In this document: positions 9,581-17,708 of the stretch, one piece after another
Numbering within the stretch: the stretch's first letter is position 1
Layout of the letters: the number at the start of each line of letters is the position of its first letter
NCBI GenBank assembly: GCA_014376785.1
Contig: JACMQW010000082.1
Span: 1-64,000 of the forward strand
DNA length: 64,000 nucleotides
Direction: 5' to 3'
Origin: Oligoflexia bacterium
Lineage (GTDB): Bacteria; Bdellovibrionota; UBA1018
The notes under the pieces: generated by a model
What the model was told of the DNA's origin: nothing
Database searches by the model: none
What the model saw: only the letters and a program-made list of their open reading frames with translations
Made by a program: the position numbers and the translations under genes

Positions 9581-10378
9581 TTAGAGCAGAGATCCCGCGC
9601 CTTCGAGCAGAGCGAGGAAGCTCTCCGGTTTTAAACTCGCCCCACCGACTAAGCCTCCGTCGACATTCGGCTGTTTCAGGAGGTCGCGAACATTCTCGGG
9701 AGTCATGCTTCCCCCGTAGAGAATCTTCGTTCTCACTGCCGCTTCCCGGCCGTATCGATCAGCGAGAATGCTTCGAGAAAAAGCATGCGCTTCTTCGGCT
9801 TGCTCAGGGGTTGCGGTTAAGCCCGTGCCGATCGCCCAAACCGGTTCGTAGGCGAGGATGAGTCTCTGGTTCCATTCGGCCGGCAGTCCCGTCTTCAGTT
9901 GGTTTTCAAGAACCGAGTTCGTCTCTCCCGCCTCTCGTTCCGAACGGCTTTCTCCGAAACAAAGCACAGCGGTGAACCCTTGGCGAAGGTGGCTCTCCGC
10001 TTTCTTTTTTACCGTCTCATTCGTTTCGCCGAAATACTGTCTCCGTTCGGAGTGACCGACTAAGGTCCAGCCCACGCCGATTTCTTTCAGCATCGGGCCA
10101 GAAATTTCGCCGGTAAAAGCACCTTTTTCTTCGAAGTGGACGTTTTGGGCTCCCACCGTGACGGCCGTTTCCTGGAACGCATCTCGCGCCGATTCAAGCG
10201 AAACGGAGGGGGGGAATACATGCGCGCTCAAACGCCCGCTTTGGATCGCTGCCCGAGTTTTCTCTGAAAGCGCGGTTTTCCACTGAGAAACAGCGGCGGC
10301 CGCAAACGACCTCGTTTCTTTCGGGCCGTGATTCATCTTCCAATTGCCTGCGATCAGAACGCCTCGACTCGCTTCCAT
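9581..10378 (-). CDS. tpiA: Triosephosphate isomerase
   Basis: 265 residues; interconverts dihydroxyacetone phosphate and glyceraldehyde 3-phosphate. Signatures are GNWKMNHG near residue 11 (catalytic Lys), GHSERRQYFGE (catalytic His), AYEPVWAIGTG (catalytic Glu and flexible-loop start), YGGSMTPEN and GGLVGGASL (phosphate-binding loops). Its ATG overlaps the pgk stop by one base (TAATG), so the two are translationally coupled. Confidence 0.96.
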   Translation of the reverse strand: MEASRGVLIAGNWKMNHGPKETRSFAAAAVSQWKTALSEKTRAAIQSGRLSAHVFPPSVSLESARDAFQETAVTVGAQNVHFEEKGAFTGEISGPMLKEIGVGWTLVGHSERRQYFGETNETVKKKAESHLRQGFTAVLCFGESRSEREAGETNSVLENQLKTGLPAEWNQRLILAYEPVWAIGTGLTATPEQAEEAHAFSRSILADRYGREAAVRTKILYGGSMTPENVRDLLKQPNVDGGLVGGASLKPESFLALLEGAGSLL

Positions 10379-11586
10379 TAGATCCGTTCGCGGGTGATGG
10401 CCATCGTGGTTTCGCGTTTGTACATTTCGCGCAAAATTTCGATTCCGGGTAAGGTTCCGTTTTCGATGAATTCGAGTACCGCTCCACCTCCGGTAGAGAG
10501 GTGATCGAATCCATCAGCGTAACCCGATAGTTTCACCGCTGAGACCGTGTCGCCACCGCCCACGATCTTCACTGCCGAAATTTCAGAAACCGCTTTCGCC
10601 AAGGCAAAAGTTCCCACTGCGTATTCGGGTTTTTCAAACCATCCGAGGGGTCCGTTCCAAAAAATCGTTTTTCCGTTCGCTAAGAATTTCGAGAATTCTT
10701 CGACGGTCTTCGGACCGACGTCGAATCCGAGATTCGTGTCGACGGGCAGTACGATTGGGATTTCTTTCTTTTTTGCTTCGGCGAGAATTTTTCGAGCGGC
10801 TTCGACGTCGTCGAGCTTTGGTTGCTTCGCATCTTTTGGAATCGGTGTGTTTGTCACCGCCCAAAACGCATGCGCCATTGCGCCACCGATGCAAATTCCG
10901 TCGACTTCCCGGAGAAGCGCTTCGACGGTTTTAATTTTGTCCGTTACTTTCGATCCGCCGAGTACGGCGTAGAAAGGTTTTGCCGGATTTTTCACCAGAG
11001 GTTCTAGAAATTTCAGCTCTTTCTCAATGAGAAAGCCCATGGCTTTTACTTGCATGATGGAAGGCACGCCGTACGTCGAAGCGTGTTTCCGGTGAGCAGT
11101 CCCGAAAGCGTCCGTAACATAAACTTCGCAGAGCGACGCGAGTTGGGTCGCGAACTCGTGGTTGTTTTCTTCTTCACCAGGATGAAAACGTAGATTTTCC
11201 AGTAGGATCACGGAACCCGCCTTCTGGGTTTTCACCAGAAGTTCGATTCCTTCACCGACGCAGTCGTCAGTGAGCATCACGTCGAGTCCAAGCAAGCCAG
11301 AGAGGTGAGCGGCAACGGGCTCCAGGGAAAACTTTGCCGTCTTCTTCCCTTCGGGCCGACCGAGGTGGGAAGCAATGACGACGCGGGCCTTTTTTTCCAG
11401 GCAATACTTAATGGTGGGAAGTGCTTCGACGATCCGGGAATCATCCGTCACTTTTCCATTTTCAAGCGGAACGTTAAAATCGAGGCGCAAGAAAATCGAT
11501 TTTCCTGCCAACTCTAAATCCCGAATGCTCCGCGGGGCCGTGTTTTTAGATGGATTCGCTGAATAATTCTTCGATGGGCCTGCCAC
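10378..11586 (-). CDS. pgk: Phosphoglycerate kinase
   Basis: 402 residues; transfers phosphate from 1,3-bisphosphoglycerate to ADP. The conserved start RLDFNVPL, the substrate loops ASHLGRPEG and LLENLRFHPGEE, and the C-terminal GGGDTVSAVK and STGGGAVLEFIENGTLPG are all present. The start is GTG at 11586, directly after the gap stop (TAAGTG), with a GAAAGG Shine-Dalgarno inside the end of gap. This adds about 16 polar residues before the usual family N-terminus. Confidence 0.96.
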   Translation of the reverse strand: MAGPSKNYSANPSKNTAPRSIRDLELAGKSIFLRLDFNVPLENGKVTDDSRIVEALPTIKYCLEKKARVVIASHLGRPEGKKTAKFSLEPVAAHLSGLLGLDVMLTDDCVGEGIELLVKTQKAGSVILLENLRFHPGEEENNHEFATQLASLCEVYVTDAFGTAHRKHASTYGVPSIMQVKAMGFLIEKELKFLEPLVKNPAKPFYAVLGGSKVTDKIKTVEALLREVDGICIGGAMAHAFWAVTNTPIPKDAKQPKLDDVEAARKILAEAKKKEIPIVLPVDTNLGFDVGPKTVEEFSKFLANGKTIFWNGPLGWFEKPEYAVGTFALAKAVSEISAVKIVGGGDTVSAVKLSGYADGFDHLSTGGGAVLEFIENGTLPGIEILREMYKRETTMAITRERI

Positions 11587-12639
11587 TTAAATGCCTTTCG
11601 CCGCGACGAAAGCGGTGAGGTCGAGCATCCGTGCGGAAAATCCGGTTTCGTTGTCGTACCAAGAGATGACTTTAATAAAGTTGCCTTCCATCACGGTGGT
11701 GAGCTCAGCATCGATGGTCGAGGAAATTTCGGATCCATTGTAATCGATCGAAACGAGCGGAGCGTGTTCGACGGCGAGAATGCCTTTTAGAGGTCCGTTA
11801 GCCGCCGCTTCCAGTGCTTCGTTAATGGCTTCTTTCGTCGTGGATTTAGACAACTCTGCGGTGAAATCCACCATCGAAACGTTTGCGGTAGGGACTCGGA
11901 TAGAGAGACCATCGAGTTTGCCTTTTAAGTGCGGAAGCACGAGGCCCACGGCTTTTGCGGCTCCCGTCGTCGTCGGAATCATGGAAAGGGCGGCAGCGCG
12001 GGCGCGGCGTAAGTCTTTGTGCGCGAGATCTTGAAGGCGTTGATCGCTTGTGTAGGAGTGCACGGTGAGCATCGTTCCTCTTTTCACGCCGAAATTTTCG
12101 TCGATCACTTTCACGAGTGGGGCCAAGCAGTTCGTCGTGCACGATGCATTCGAAATCACGGTGTGTTTCGATGGCTCGTAGGCTTTTTCATTCACGCCCA
12201 TGCAGATCGTAATGTCGGCATCTTTCGATGGCGCGGAAATTAAAACGCGCTTCACTGAACCTTTCAGATGGAGGGCAGCTTTTGCTTTATCCGTGAAAAT
12301 CCCGGTGCACTCATGGACGATCTCGACCCCGGCGCCAGACCAGTCGATCGCAGTGGGATCTTTCTCCGAATAGACGCGGATTTTTTTTATCCCTTTTTTC
12401 GTTTCGACCATGAGCATGTTGCCCTCGAGCTTCACGGTGTAGGGCAACGTTCCGTGAACGGAGTCGTATTTGAAAAGGTGAGCAGCGATTTCGGGAGCAT
12501 CCAGATTATTAATCGCGACCAGTTCGATGTCGTCCCGTTCGAGTACCAGGCGGGCTACTTTGCGTCCGATGCGGCCGAAGCCGTTAATTCCAATTTTAGT
12601 CACCGTGTTGGACGCATGATTCGAAGCGGTCTGGGCCAT
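11587..12639 (-). CDS. gap: Glyceraldehyde-3-phosphate dehydrogenase
   Basis: 350 residues; NAD-dependent oxidation and phosphorylation of glyceraldehyde 3-phosphate. The Rossmann start KIGINGFGRIGRKVAR is at about 15-30 and the catalytic Cys is C167 in SNASCTTNCLAP. The C-terminus has SWYDNETGFSARMLDL. An AGGAG Shine-Dalgarno lies 9-10 nt upstream of the ATG. First gene of the gap-pgk-tpiA operon, which is compact with no gaps between genes. Confidence 0.96.
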   Translation of the reverse strand: MAQTASNHASNTVTKIGINGFGRIGRKVARLVLERDDIELVAINNLDAPEIAAHLFKYDSVHGTLPYTVKLEGNMLMVETKKGIKKIRVYSEKDPTAIDWSGAGVEIVHECTGIFTDKAKAALHLKGSVKRVLISAPSKDADITICMGVNEKAYEPSKHTVISNASCTTNCLAPLVKVIDENFGVKRGTMLTVHSYTSDQRLQDLAHKDLRRARAAALSMIPTTTGAAKAVGLVLPHLKGKLDGLSIRVPTANVSMVDFTAELSKSTTKEAINEALEAAANGPLKGILAVEHAPLVSIDYNGSEISSTIDAELTTVMEGNFIKVISWYDNETGFSARMLDLTAFVAAKGI

Positions 12640-12704
12640 GGGAGAGTCTCCTGGTGGGGTAAGTTTTGAACCTTTCTTCTACTCCCGAATGCCCCTCGGC
12701 ATCA

Positions 12705-12732
12705 ATCCTAGACTGCGGTGAATGGCCTCCAA
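12705..12732 (-). promoter_or_regulatory. Candidate promoter of the gap-pgk-tpiA operon
   Basis: On the minus strand TTGGAG (12727-12732) and TAGGAT (12705-12710) are spaced by 16 nt and lie 66 nt upstream of the gap ATG, in the 119-nt gap after the M42-type peptidase gene. Confidence 0.35.
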
Positions 12733-12758
12733 ATCGACGGAGGTTGACGTATTTTTAC

Positions 12759-13925
12759 TTACGGGGCGCTCTTCAAGAGCGATGCATACTTCCGCAAATT
12801 CGCTTTGAACTCTTTGATTGCGCCGCTGTAAGGGGTGGCCCAAGGAAGCTTGGGTTTCATGACCGCCTGCGTAAGTAGGCACATCCCTTCGATGTCTGAG
12901 AGGGAAACGAACTCAGGCGCGGGGCCATTTGTTTCGGCCGCATCCGGGCCTCCCTCGAAGCTTTGGTTATGATAATTTCCCAAAGGAACTGAAATGGCGA
13001 TGGTCGGGATGTCGTAAGAAGTGGCCGCAGATCCCTCACAGGTCCCGCCGTCCATGATGCGGCGTTGGTGTTTTCCGGGGAGAACTTTAGCCGCAAGTTC
13101 GGAGAAAACAGTAGTGGCTCCGGAGTGAAAGATATTTTTTTTGTCGCCGAGACGAACGACCGGTCCCTTACCGATGTCCGCACCAGGAAGCGTGCGAGAC
13201 GTTTCAAGCGATACGCAGAGGAGGGGGCGCTTTGCTGATTTGAACCAGCCGAGCTCCAAATGAGCGAGTGTTCCGATGAAACCGACTTCTTCGGCACGAG
13301 TGAGCAGTCCGATGAAAGGTGATTTCTTTTTCTTCAGTGCGATCGCGGTTTCAACAATCGCGAAAACTCCGATGAGATCGTCTGCGCATTTCGTGTAGAG
13401 TAAATCGCCTTCACTCCAATGGGTTTTTCGAAATCCGAACCCTCCGGAAATTTCCTTCGCTTTCACTTGGCGACGAAGGTCTTTTACGCGAATGATTCCG
13501 GACTTGATTGCCCGTCCTGAAGGAAGAAGCTCGGCTTCTTCCACTCGTCCTTCTCCGACAAAGCCTTCCTCATCCGCTAACCAGACTTTTCCGCCCAGCA
13601 GGTGCGCCGTCGGACTACCGCCATGCCATTCGAAAGTCAGTCGCTCATCATCGAGCCATTCGACACCGTGAAAACCCGGGTGGTCCATGTGGGCGATGAA
13701 GAGTCGGACGGGTTCCGTAGATTTCACGCGGATGAGTTTTAAGTATTCCGCTTTCGACTTCACGCCCACCACGATGTTTTTCGCTGGATCTAAGAAATAA
13801 GAGATTTTTTCTTTTTTTAGAATGGTCTCAATCGCGGCGATGACCCTGCCTTCCCGAAACGGAGCGGTGGGTTGTTCGAGGATTGCGGAGAGCCTGGCAC
13901 GTGATTTTTCATTCTGGAAGAGCAT
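12759..13925 (-). CDS. M42-type zinc aminopeptidase (M20/M42 clan)
   Basis: 388 residues, predicted cytoplasmic. The co-catalytic zinc ligands of the M42 glutamyl-aminopeptidase/FrvX fold can be read in order: His-Asp in AHMDHPGF, bridging Asp in CADDLIGVFA, catalytic Glu and ligand Glu in TRAEEVGFIG, Glu in SLETSRTLPGAD, and the final His in PLGNYHNQ. The segment between the first two (about residues 100-165) would hold the inserted beta domain. The likely role is trimming peptides, but sequence alone gives no specificity. It is divergent from polX (61 nt) and upstream of gap on the same strand. Confidence 0.82.
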   Translation of the reverse strand: MLFQNEKSRARLSAILEQPTAPFREGRVIAAIETILKKEKISYFLDPAKNIVVGVKSKAEYLKLIRVKSTEPVRLFIAHMDHPGFHGVEWLDDERLTFEWHGGSPTAHLLGGKVWLADEEGFVGEGRVEEAELLPSGRAIKSGIIRVKDLRRQVKAKEISGGFGFRKTHWSEGDLLYTKCADDLIGVFAIVETAIALKKKKSPFIGLLTRAEEVGFIGTLAHLELGWFKSAKRPLLCVSLETSRTLPGADIGKGPVVRLGDKKNIFHSGATTVFSELAAKVLPGKHQRRIMDGGTCEGSAATSYDIPTIAISVPLGNYHNQSFEGGPDAAETNGPAPEFVSLSDIEGMCLLTQAVMKPKLPWATPYSGAIKEFKANLRKYASLLKSAP

Positions 13926-13986
13926 CCCAAAAGGCTACTCCGGGATCGGGCTGGAAACAACGGGTCCCTACTGGCAGGATAAACGC

Positions 13987-15729
13987 ATGTCTGGAAGTCT
14001 TGCGGAATCGTTAGTGAGCCTATTGTCTGAGATGAAAACGCTGCTGGAATTGAACGGAGAGAATCCGTTTAAAATTCGCGCATTCGCAAAGGCAGCCGAC
14101 GCAATCGTTGCGGCCGGGGACGCTGAAGATTGGCAACTTCGAGCGGAGGAAGGGCGGTTGACGGAAATTCCCGGAATCGGAAAAGGAATCTCCCAAGTTC
14201 TAGTCGATTTTATGATCGGGAAGCAGACGGATGCTCGTGACGAGCTGGAGCGAAGTCTACCCTTAGGTTTGACTGAGTTGGTTAAAGTTCCGGGCCTCGG
14301 ATCTAAAAAAGCGATCCAGGTGATCGAGGAACTCGACATTCACTCTCTAGCTGAACTCGAATATGCGTGCATAGAAAACCGGCTTTTAAAGTTGAAGGGC
14401 TTTGGCGTGAAGGCCCAAGACCGAATTTTGGAAGGCGTGCGATTCCTGCTCCAAACTTCCGGTCACTTGAAATTATCCGACGCCCTTTCACTTTCGGAAT
14501 CCTTAATCGCTGTGCTTCGGCTTCTTGCGGAAGATGTGATGAGCAAGGAAAAATCGGGGGGGCCGGGCGCCCTTCCGCGGGTATCGGAAACGGGGGCGCT
14601 TCGGAGGCGTCTGGAAACGCTCTCTGAGCTCGACTACTTGGTCGAGATCCCGGAGAAAGCAGAACCTCACGAATTTGAATCCCATTTCCGCAGTCGTTGG
14701 AGCGAAGAATTAGGGAAGCTGAATGAAAAAACAGCAGAAAAAATACCACTGCCAGTCCGACTCTCTTTCGCGCGAGAATCGCGGTTTGGAACTCTTCTAG
14801 CCCAGTCGACAGCGACCCAGGAATCTTGGGCCGCGCTTGAAAAACTCGCCTTTAAGAAAGACAGCTCCGAACCTCAGCCATCCCAGATCGTTGCATCTAC
14901 GGAAGAATTGTTTTTTGAAAAACTTTCGCTTCCTTGGATTTCACCCGAGATGCGGGAGACCGGCGAAGAAGTGGGGATTGCAAAAGCCGGTAAGCTGGGT
15001 TCGATCTTAGGATGGAACGATCTCCAGGGTTGTTTTCATAATCACACCACTCGCTCCGATGGGGTTGCGACGTTAGAAGAGATGGTTCTCGCGGCGAAAG
15101 CCCGCGGAATGAAGTACATCGGGATTTCCGACCATTCTAAGTCCGCGTTCTATGCTCAGGGACTTTTAGAGGATGCGCTCACGGCGCAACAAAACGAGAT
15201 TCGTGTCCTTCAGGATAAGCATCCCGAGATCAAAATTTTCTTTGGAATCGAAAGCGACATTCTTGCGGATGGGTCTCTGGACTATGAGGATGCGGTCCTG
15301 AAAAAGTTTGATTTCGTCATCGCGTCTGTTCATTCGCGTTTTCAGATGGACCGAACCACCATGACGGAACGGATCCTCCAAGCGGTCAGGAACCCGCGCA
15401 CTACGATGCTCGGTCATCTGACGGGTCGGATTTTACTGGGCAGAAAAGGATATGATTTAGAAATCGAACGAATCATTCGGGAATGTGGCAGTCGCGGCGT
15501 CGGAATTGAAATTAACGGAAACCCGGCAAGGTTGGATATCGATTGGAGATGGGGACCGGAACTGCGGCGGGAGAATGTGATGGTGTCGGTTAACCCGGAT
15601 GCGCACGATACGTCGGGGTTGGACGATATAAAATACGGCGTTTGTGTGGCAAGGAAAGCCCTTCTTCCTCGCGAGCAAGTTCTCAACACTCGGAATACGA
15701 CGGATGTGGAAAAATGGTTAGCCCGCTGA
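13987..15729 (+). CDS. polX: PolX-family protein: HhH and PHP domains with a degenerate polymerase palm
   Basis: 580 residues, the normal length of bacterial PolX (family X polymerase plus 3'-5' exonuclease in base excision repair). Helix-hairpin-helix motifs are IPGIGKGI (61-68), VPGLGSKKA (101-109) and LKGFGVKA (136-143). The PHP nuclease site is intact: HNHTTRSDG (351-359), SDHS (381-384), E422, H449, H477 and NPDAHD (536-541). The palm motif GSxRRxxxxxGDxD reads GALRRRLETLSELD (203-216), so the first Asp is Glu. The third Asp is missing (VRLS near 257) and the nucleotide-binding YFTGSKxHN is replaced (272-281). The start ATG 13987 has an AGGA ahead of it; the frame is open upstream but without homology. 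Confidence 0.85.
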   Translation: MSGSLAESLVSLLSEMKTLLELNGENPFKIRAFAKAADAIVAAGDAEDWQLRAEEGRLTEIPGIGKGISQVLVDFMIGKQTDARDELERSLPLGLTELVKVPGLGSKKAIQVIEELDIHSLAELEYACIENRLLKLKGFGVKAQDRILEGVRFLLQTSGHLKLSDALSLSESLIAVLRLLAEDVMSKEKSGGPGALPRVSETGALRRRLETLSELDYLVEIPEKAEPHEFESHFRSRWSEELGKLNEKTAEKIPLPVRLSFARESRFGTLLAQSTATQESWAALEKLAFKKDSSEPQPSQIVASTEELFFEKLSLPWISPEMRETGEEVGIAKAGKLGSILGWNDLQGCFHNHTTRSDGVATLEEMVLAAKARGMKYIGISDHSKSAFYAQGLLEDALTAQQNEIRVLQDKHPEIKIFFGIESDILADGSLDYEDAVLKKFDFVIASVHSRFQMDRTTMTERILQAVRNPRTTMLGHLTGRILLGRKGYDLEIERIIRECGSRGVGIEINGNPARLDIDWRWGPELRRENVMVSVNPDAHDTSGLDDIKYGVCVARKALLPREQVLNTRNTTDVEKWLAR

Positions 15730-16478
15730 AAAGCGCCGCGGCACAGTTGCTTCGGATACAGTCGTTTCGAATGGCTGAGGTGATTCGGATCCTGAAAGGG
15801 GATTATCCGGAAGCGCATTGCTACCTGGATTTCGCATCGCCTTTTCAGTTGTTAGTGGCCACTATTTTATCCGCCCAATGCACGGATGAGCGCGTGAACC
15901 TAACCACCCCGGCACTTTTCGCGCAGTTCCCCGATGCGCGCACCATGAAGGATGCATCCAAAGGAGAAATCGAAAAGCTCATCCAATCGACAGGGTTTTA
16001 TAAAAACAAAGCTCGAGCGATTCACGAAACTTCGCAGGTGCTCTTCGAGAAATATAGGGGCGAAGTGCCGCGCGATCTCGACGCGTTGGTTGCTCTGCGC
16101 GGAGTGGGTCGCAAAACGGCGAATGTGATTTTAGGCAATGCCTATGGAATTCCGGGATTCGTCGTCGATACGCATGTGGGCCGCATTACTCGGAGGCTAG
16201 GATTCACCAAGGCGAAAGATCCGGTGAAGGTCGAATATGAAGTTCGGAGGTTTGTGCCGGAGTCGGATTGGGTGCAGTTTTCACTTTGGCTGATTGCTCA
16301 CGGGCGGACGGTGTGTACGGCTCGCGTTGCTCGGTGTGAGGAGTGTGCACTGTCGAAACTTTGTCCGAAAGTGGGGATTTCGGCCCACGAGAGCAAGTCG
16401 GTCAGTGATCATGCAATCAGTGATAAAGGAATTGGACGAGCCCGAAGCTCAGTGCGCAAACGGCGAGTCCTGAAATAA
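15714..16478 (+). CDS. nth: Endonuclease III
   Basis: 254 residues; bifunctional DNA glycosylase/AP lyase that removes oxidised pyrimidines. It has the HhH LRGVGRKTAN with catalytic Lys134, the Asp152 in VDTHVGR, and a [4Fe-4S] site Cys201-x6-Cys208-x2-Cys211-x5-Cys217. The start overlaps the polX stop by 16 nt; ATG 15771 is an alternative. A tail of about 35 residues after the cluster, Ser/Arg/Lys-rich, is longer than in E. coli Nth. The end of this tail is overlapped antisense by a small membrane-peptide ORF. The pairing with polX suggests a base-excision repair operon. Confidence 0.93.
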   Translation: MVSPLKSAAAQLLRIQSFRMAEVIRILKGDYPEAHCYLDFASPFQLLVATILSAQCTDERVNLTTPALFAQFPDARTMKDASKGEIEKLIQSTGFYKNKARAIHETSQVLFEKYRGEVPRDLDALVALRGVGRKTANVILGNAYGIPGFVVDTHVGRITRRLGFTKAKDPVKVEYEVRRFVPESDWVQFSLWLIAHGRTVCTARVARCEECALSKLCPKVGISAHESKSVSDHAISDKGIGRARSSVRKRRVLK

Positions 16479-16500
16479 TTCCGTAGTTTAAGTAACGCAT
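16417..16500 (-). CDS. Candidate 27-residue membrane peptide, antisense to the nth tail
   Basis: ATG 16500 is preceded by an excellent Shine-Dalgarno (GAGGAG, 5-nt spacer of A). The 27 codons encode MRYLNYG, then a hydrophobic segment of about 18 residues (IISGLAVCALSFGLVQF), then LYH and a TGA: a classic single-span small protein. It overlaps the last 62 nt of nth on the other strand. There is no homology evidence; support is the ribosome site and the composition only. Confidence 0.45.
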   Translation of the reverse strand: MRYLNYGIISGLAVCALSFGLVQFLYH

Positions 16501-17058
16501 TTTTTCTCCTCGTGAATTGATGGAAGTCAGTGCATGCAAGCCATCGTCGCCAGAAGCAGACCCAGTAATGAGCCAGTTAGGGTGATGCTGAAGAAGCACG
16601 GACTTGAACGGCCAGGATGTGCCATCCATTCCGTTTTGATAGGAACTGCAGATTTCGGACCGAGGGATTTGGAATCTCTATGGGCCATAGTAGGACGCAA
16701 GCTAGAGGTAATGTCGCTATGTGTCAATACTCAAATTCTTTGTTTTCTCCCTCAAATTGAATAGTAACCCTTTCACCGTTTTCCATTGCTCGTTGCGACC
16801 GAAAAAATGTCCTCTACTCCGCAGAAGGCGTTTGGTCAAAAGAGCCGCTCGACGATGACTTTCCTAAACAAGCGATCCTCATTGGTAATTGAAGCCAGGT
16901 TCCTGATAACTCTCGGGCAGCCTCTGGTAAAAGACGCCCAAAGTCGCTTGGACCCGCTTAAACGGAGGGTAAAGGGTAAAGGGTAGAGGGATTCGCATCG
17001 ATTTGCGCTCATCTTTGAGCGCTTGGGTTATTTCGTCGGTTAGGATAACTAGTTCCGT
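16501..17058. other. Intergenic region between nth and bolA with no confident gene
   Basis: This 558-nt stretch holds the Shine-Dalgarno of the antisense 27-residue ORF. It also holds a second, weaker minus-strand candidate of 32 codons (16527-16625) that ends in a hydrophobic segment but has no clear ribosome site. An A+T-rich patch around 16715-16765 could contain the bolA promoter, and a G-quadruplex-type repeat lies at 16967-16990. I recognise no RNA gene. Confidence 0.5.
16967..16990 (+). repeat. Perfect G-quadruplex motif / 7-bp tandem repeat
   Basis: Four GGG runs are separated by three 4-nt loops (TAAA, TAAA, TAGA), a textbook G3N4 quadruplex pattern built from a GGGTAAA heptamer repeat. 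It lies about 69 nt upstream of the bolA-like start, so it could sit in the mRNA leader or promoter. Confidence 0.7.
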
Positions 17059-17316
17059 ATGAGCCCAGATCAAGTAAAAGCGCGCATCCAGGAAAAACTG
17101 GGCGCAGGGACCGAAGCGGAAATCATCGACCTGACCGGAACGATGGACCATTACCAGGCGATCGTGATTTCTCCCTCTTTCGATGGGAAGATCATGATCG
17201 AACAGCACCGGATGGTGATGGGTACCCTTCAGCCGGAGATAGACTCCGGTGAAGTGCATGCCCTCACGATGCGGACCTTCAGCCCGACCCAATACAAAAA
17301 ATACATCGGAGGTTAA
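17059..17316 (+). CDS. BolA/IbaG-family protein
   Basis: 85 residues, the usual size. BolA-type proteins bind a shared [2Fe-2S] cluster with CGFS glutaredoxins. The class-II KH-like fold is suggested by the N-terminal helix SPDQVKARIQEKL, the strand with HYQAIVISPSF, the conserved helix EQHRMVMGTL and the ending VHALTMRTFSP, which matches IbaG/YrbA rather than long BolA. The gene is followed after 5 nt by grxD, which strongly supports the pairing. Confidence 0.88.
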   Translation: MSPDQVKARIQEKLGAGTEAEIIDLTGTMDHYQAIVISPSFDGKIMIEQHRMVMGTLQPEIDSGEVHALTMRTFSPTQYKKYIGG

Positions 17317-17321
17317 TCACC

Positions 17322-17633
17322 ATGGCCCATCCCCTCGTTTCTAAAGTCGAAGAAAAAGTGAAGTCCAGTCCTGTCGTTATTTTCATGAAGGGCACTCCTC
17401 AGTTTCCTCAGTGCGGTTTCTCTTCCCGGACCGTTCAAGTCCTGAAAGCTGCAGGAGCTGAAGGAATTGTCGGAGTGGACGTCCTCGCGGATGACCCTCT
17501 TTGGGAAGCGCTTGAAGATTTCACGAAGTGGCCAACCGTTCCGCAAGTTTTCATCAACGGCACCTTTGTTGGTGGATGTGACATCGTAACTGAGATGTAC
17601 GAGCGCGGCGAACTTCAGGAAATGCTGAAGTAA
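17322..17633 (+). CDS. grxD: Monothiol glutaredoxin, CGFS type
   Basis: 103 residues; a Grx4-type iron-sulfur carrier. It has the active-site CGFS with Cys31 preceded by MKGTPQFPQ, the TVPQVFINGTFVGGCDI segment with the cis-Pro and glutathione-binding GG-CD, and a GELQEML ending. A GGAGG Shine-Dalgarno lies at the end of the bolA-like gene. Together they form a two-gene Fe-S trafficking operon with its own terminator. Confidence 0.94.
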   Translation: MAHPLVSKVEEKVKSSPVVIFMKGTPQFPQCGFSSRTVQVLKAAGAEGIVGVDVLADDPLWEALEDFTKWPTVPQVFINGTFVGGCDIVTEMYERGELQEMLK

Positions 17634-17659
17634 ACCTCCGTCTTCCCTTTGAAATTTAG

Positions 17660-17691
17660 AACGCCGAGCGATTCGTTTCGCCCGGCGTTTT
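17660..17691 (+). terminator. Rho-independent terminator of bolA-grxD
   Basis: AACGCCG-A-GCGA and TCGC-C-CGGCGTT form a stem around a short TTCG-like loop, followed by TTTTCT, 26 nt after the grxD stop. Confidence 0.75.
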
Positions 17692-17708
17692 CTATTCTGA
17701 GAGTAAAT

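Noticed and set aside
16786-16986. 66-codon frame in the nth-bolA gap
   Set aside because: No ribosome site, low-complexity basic end created by the GGGTAAA repeats, no domain.
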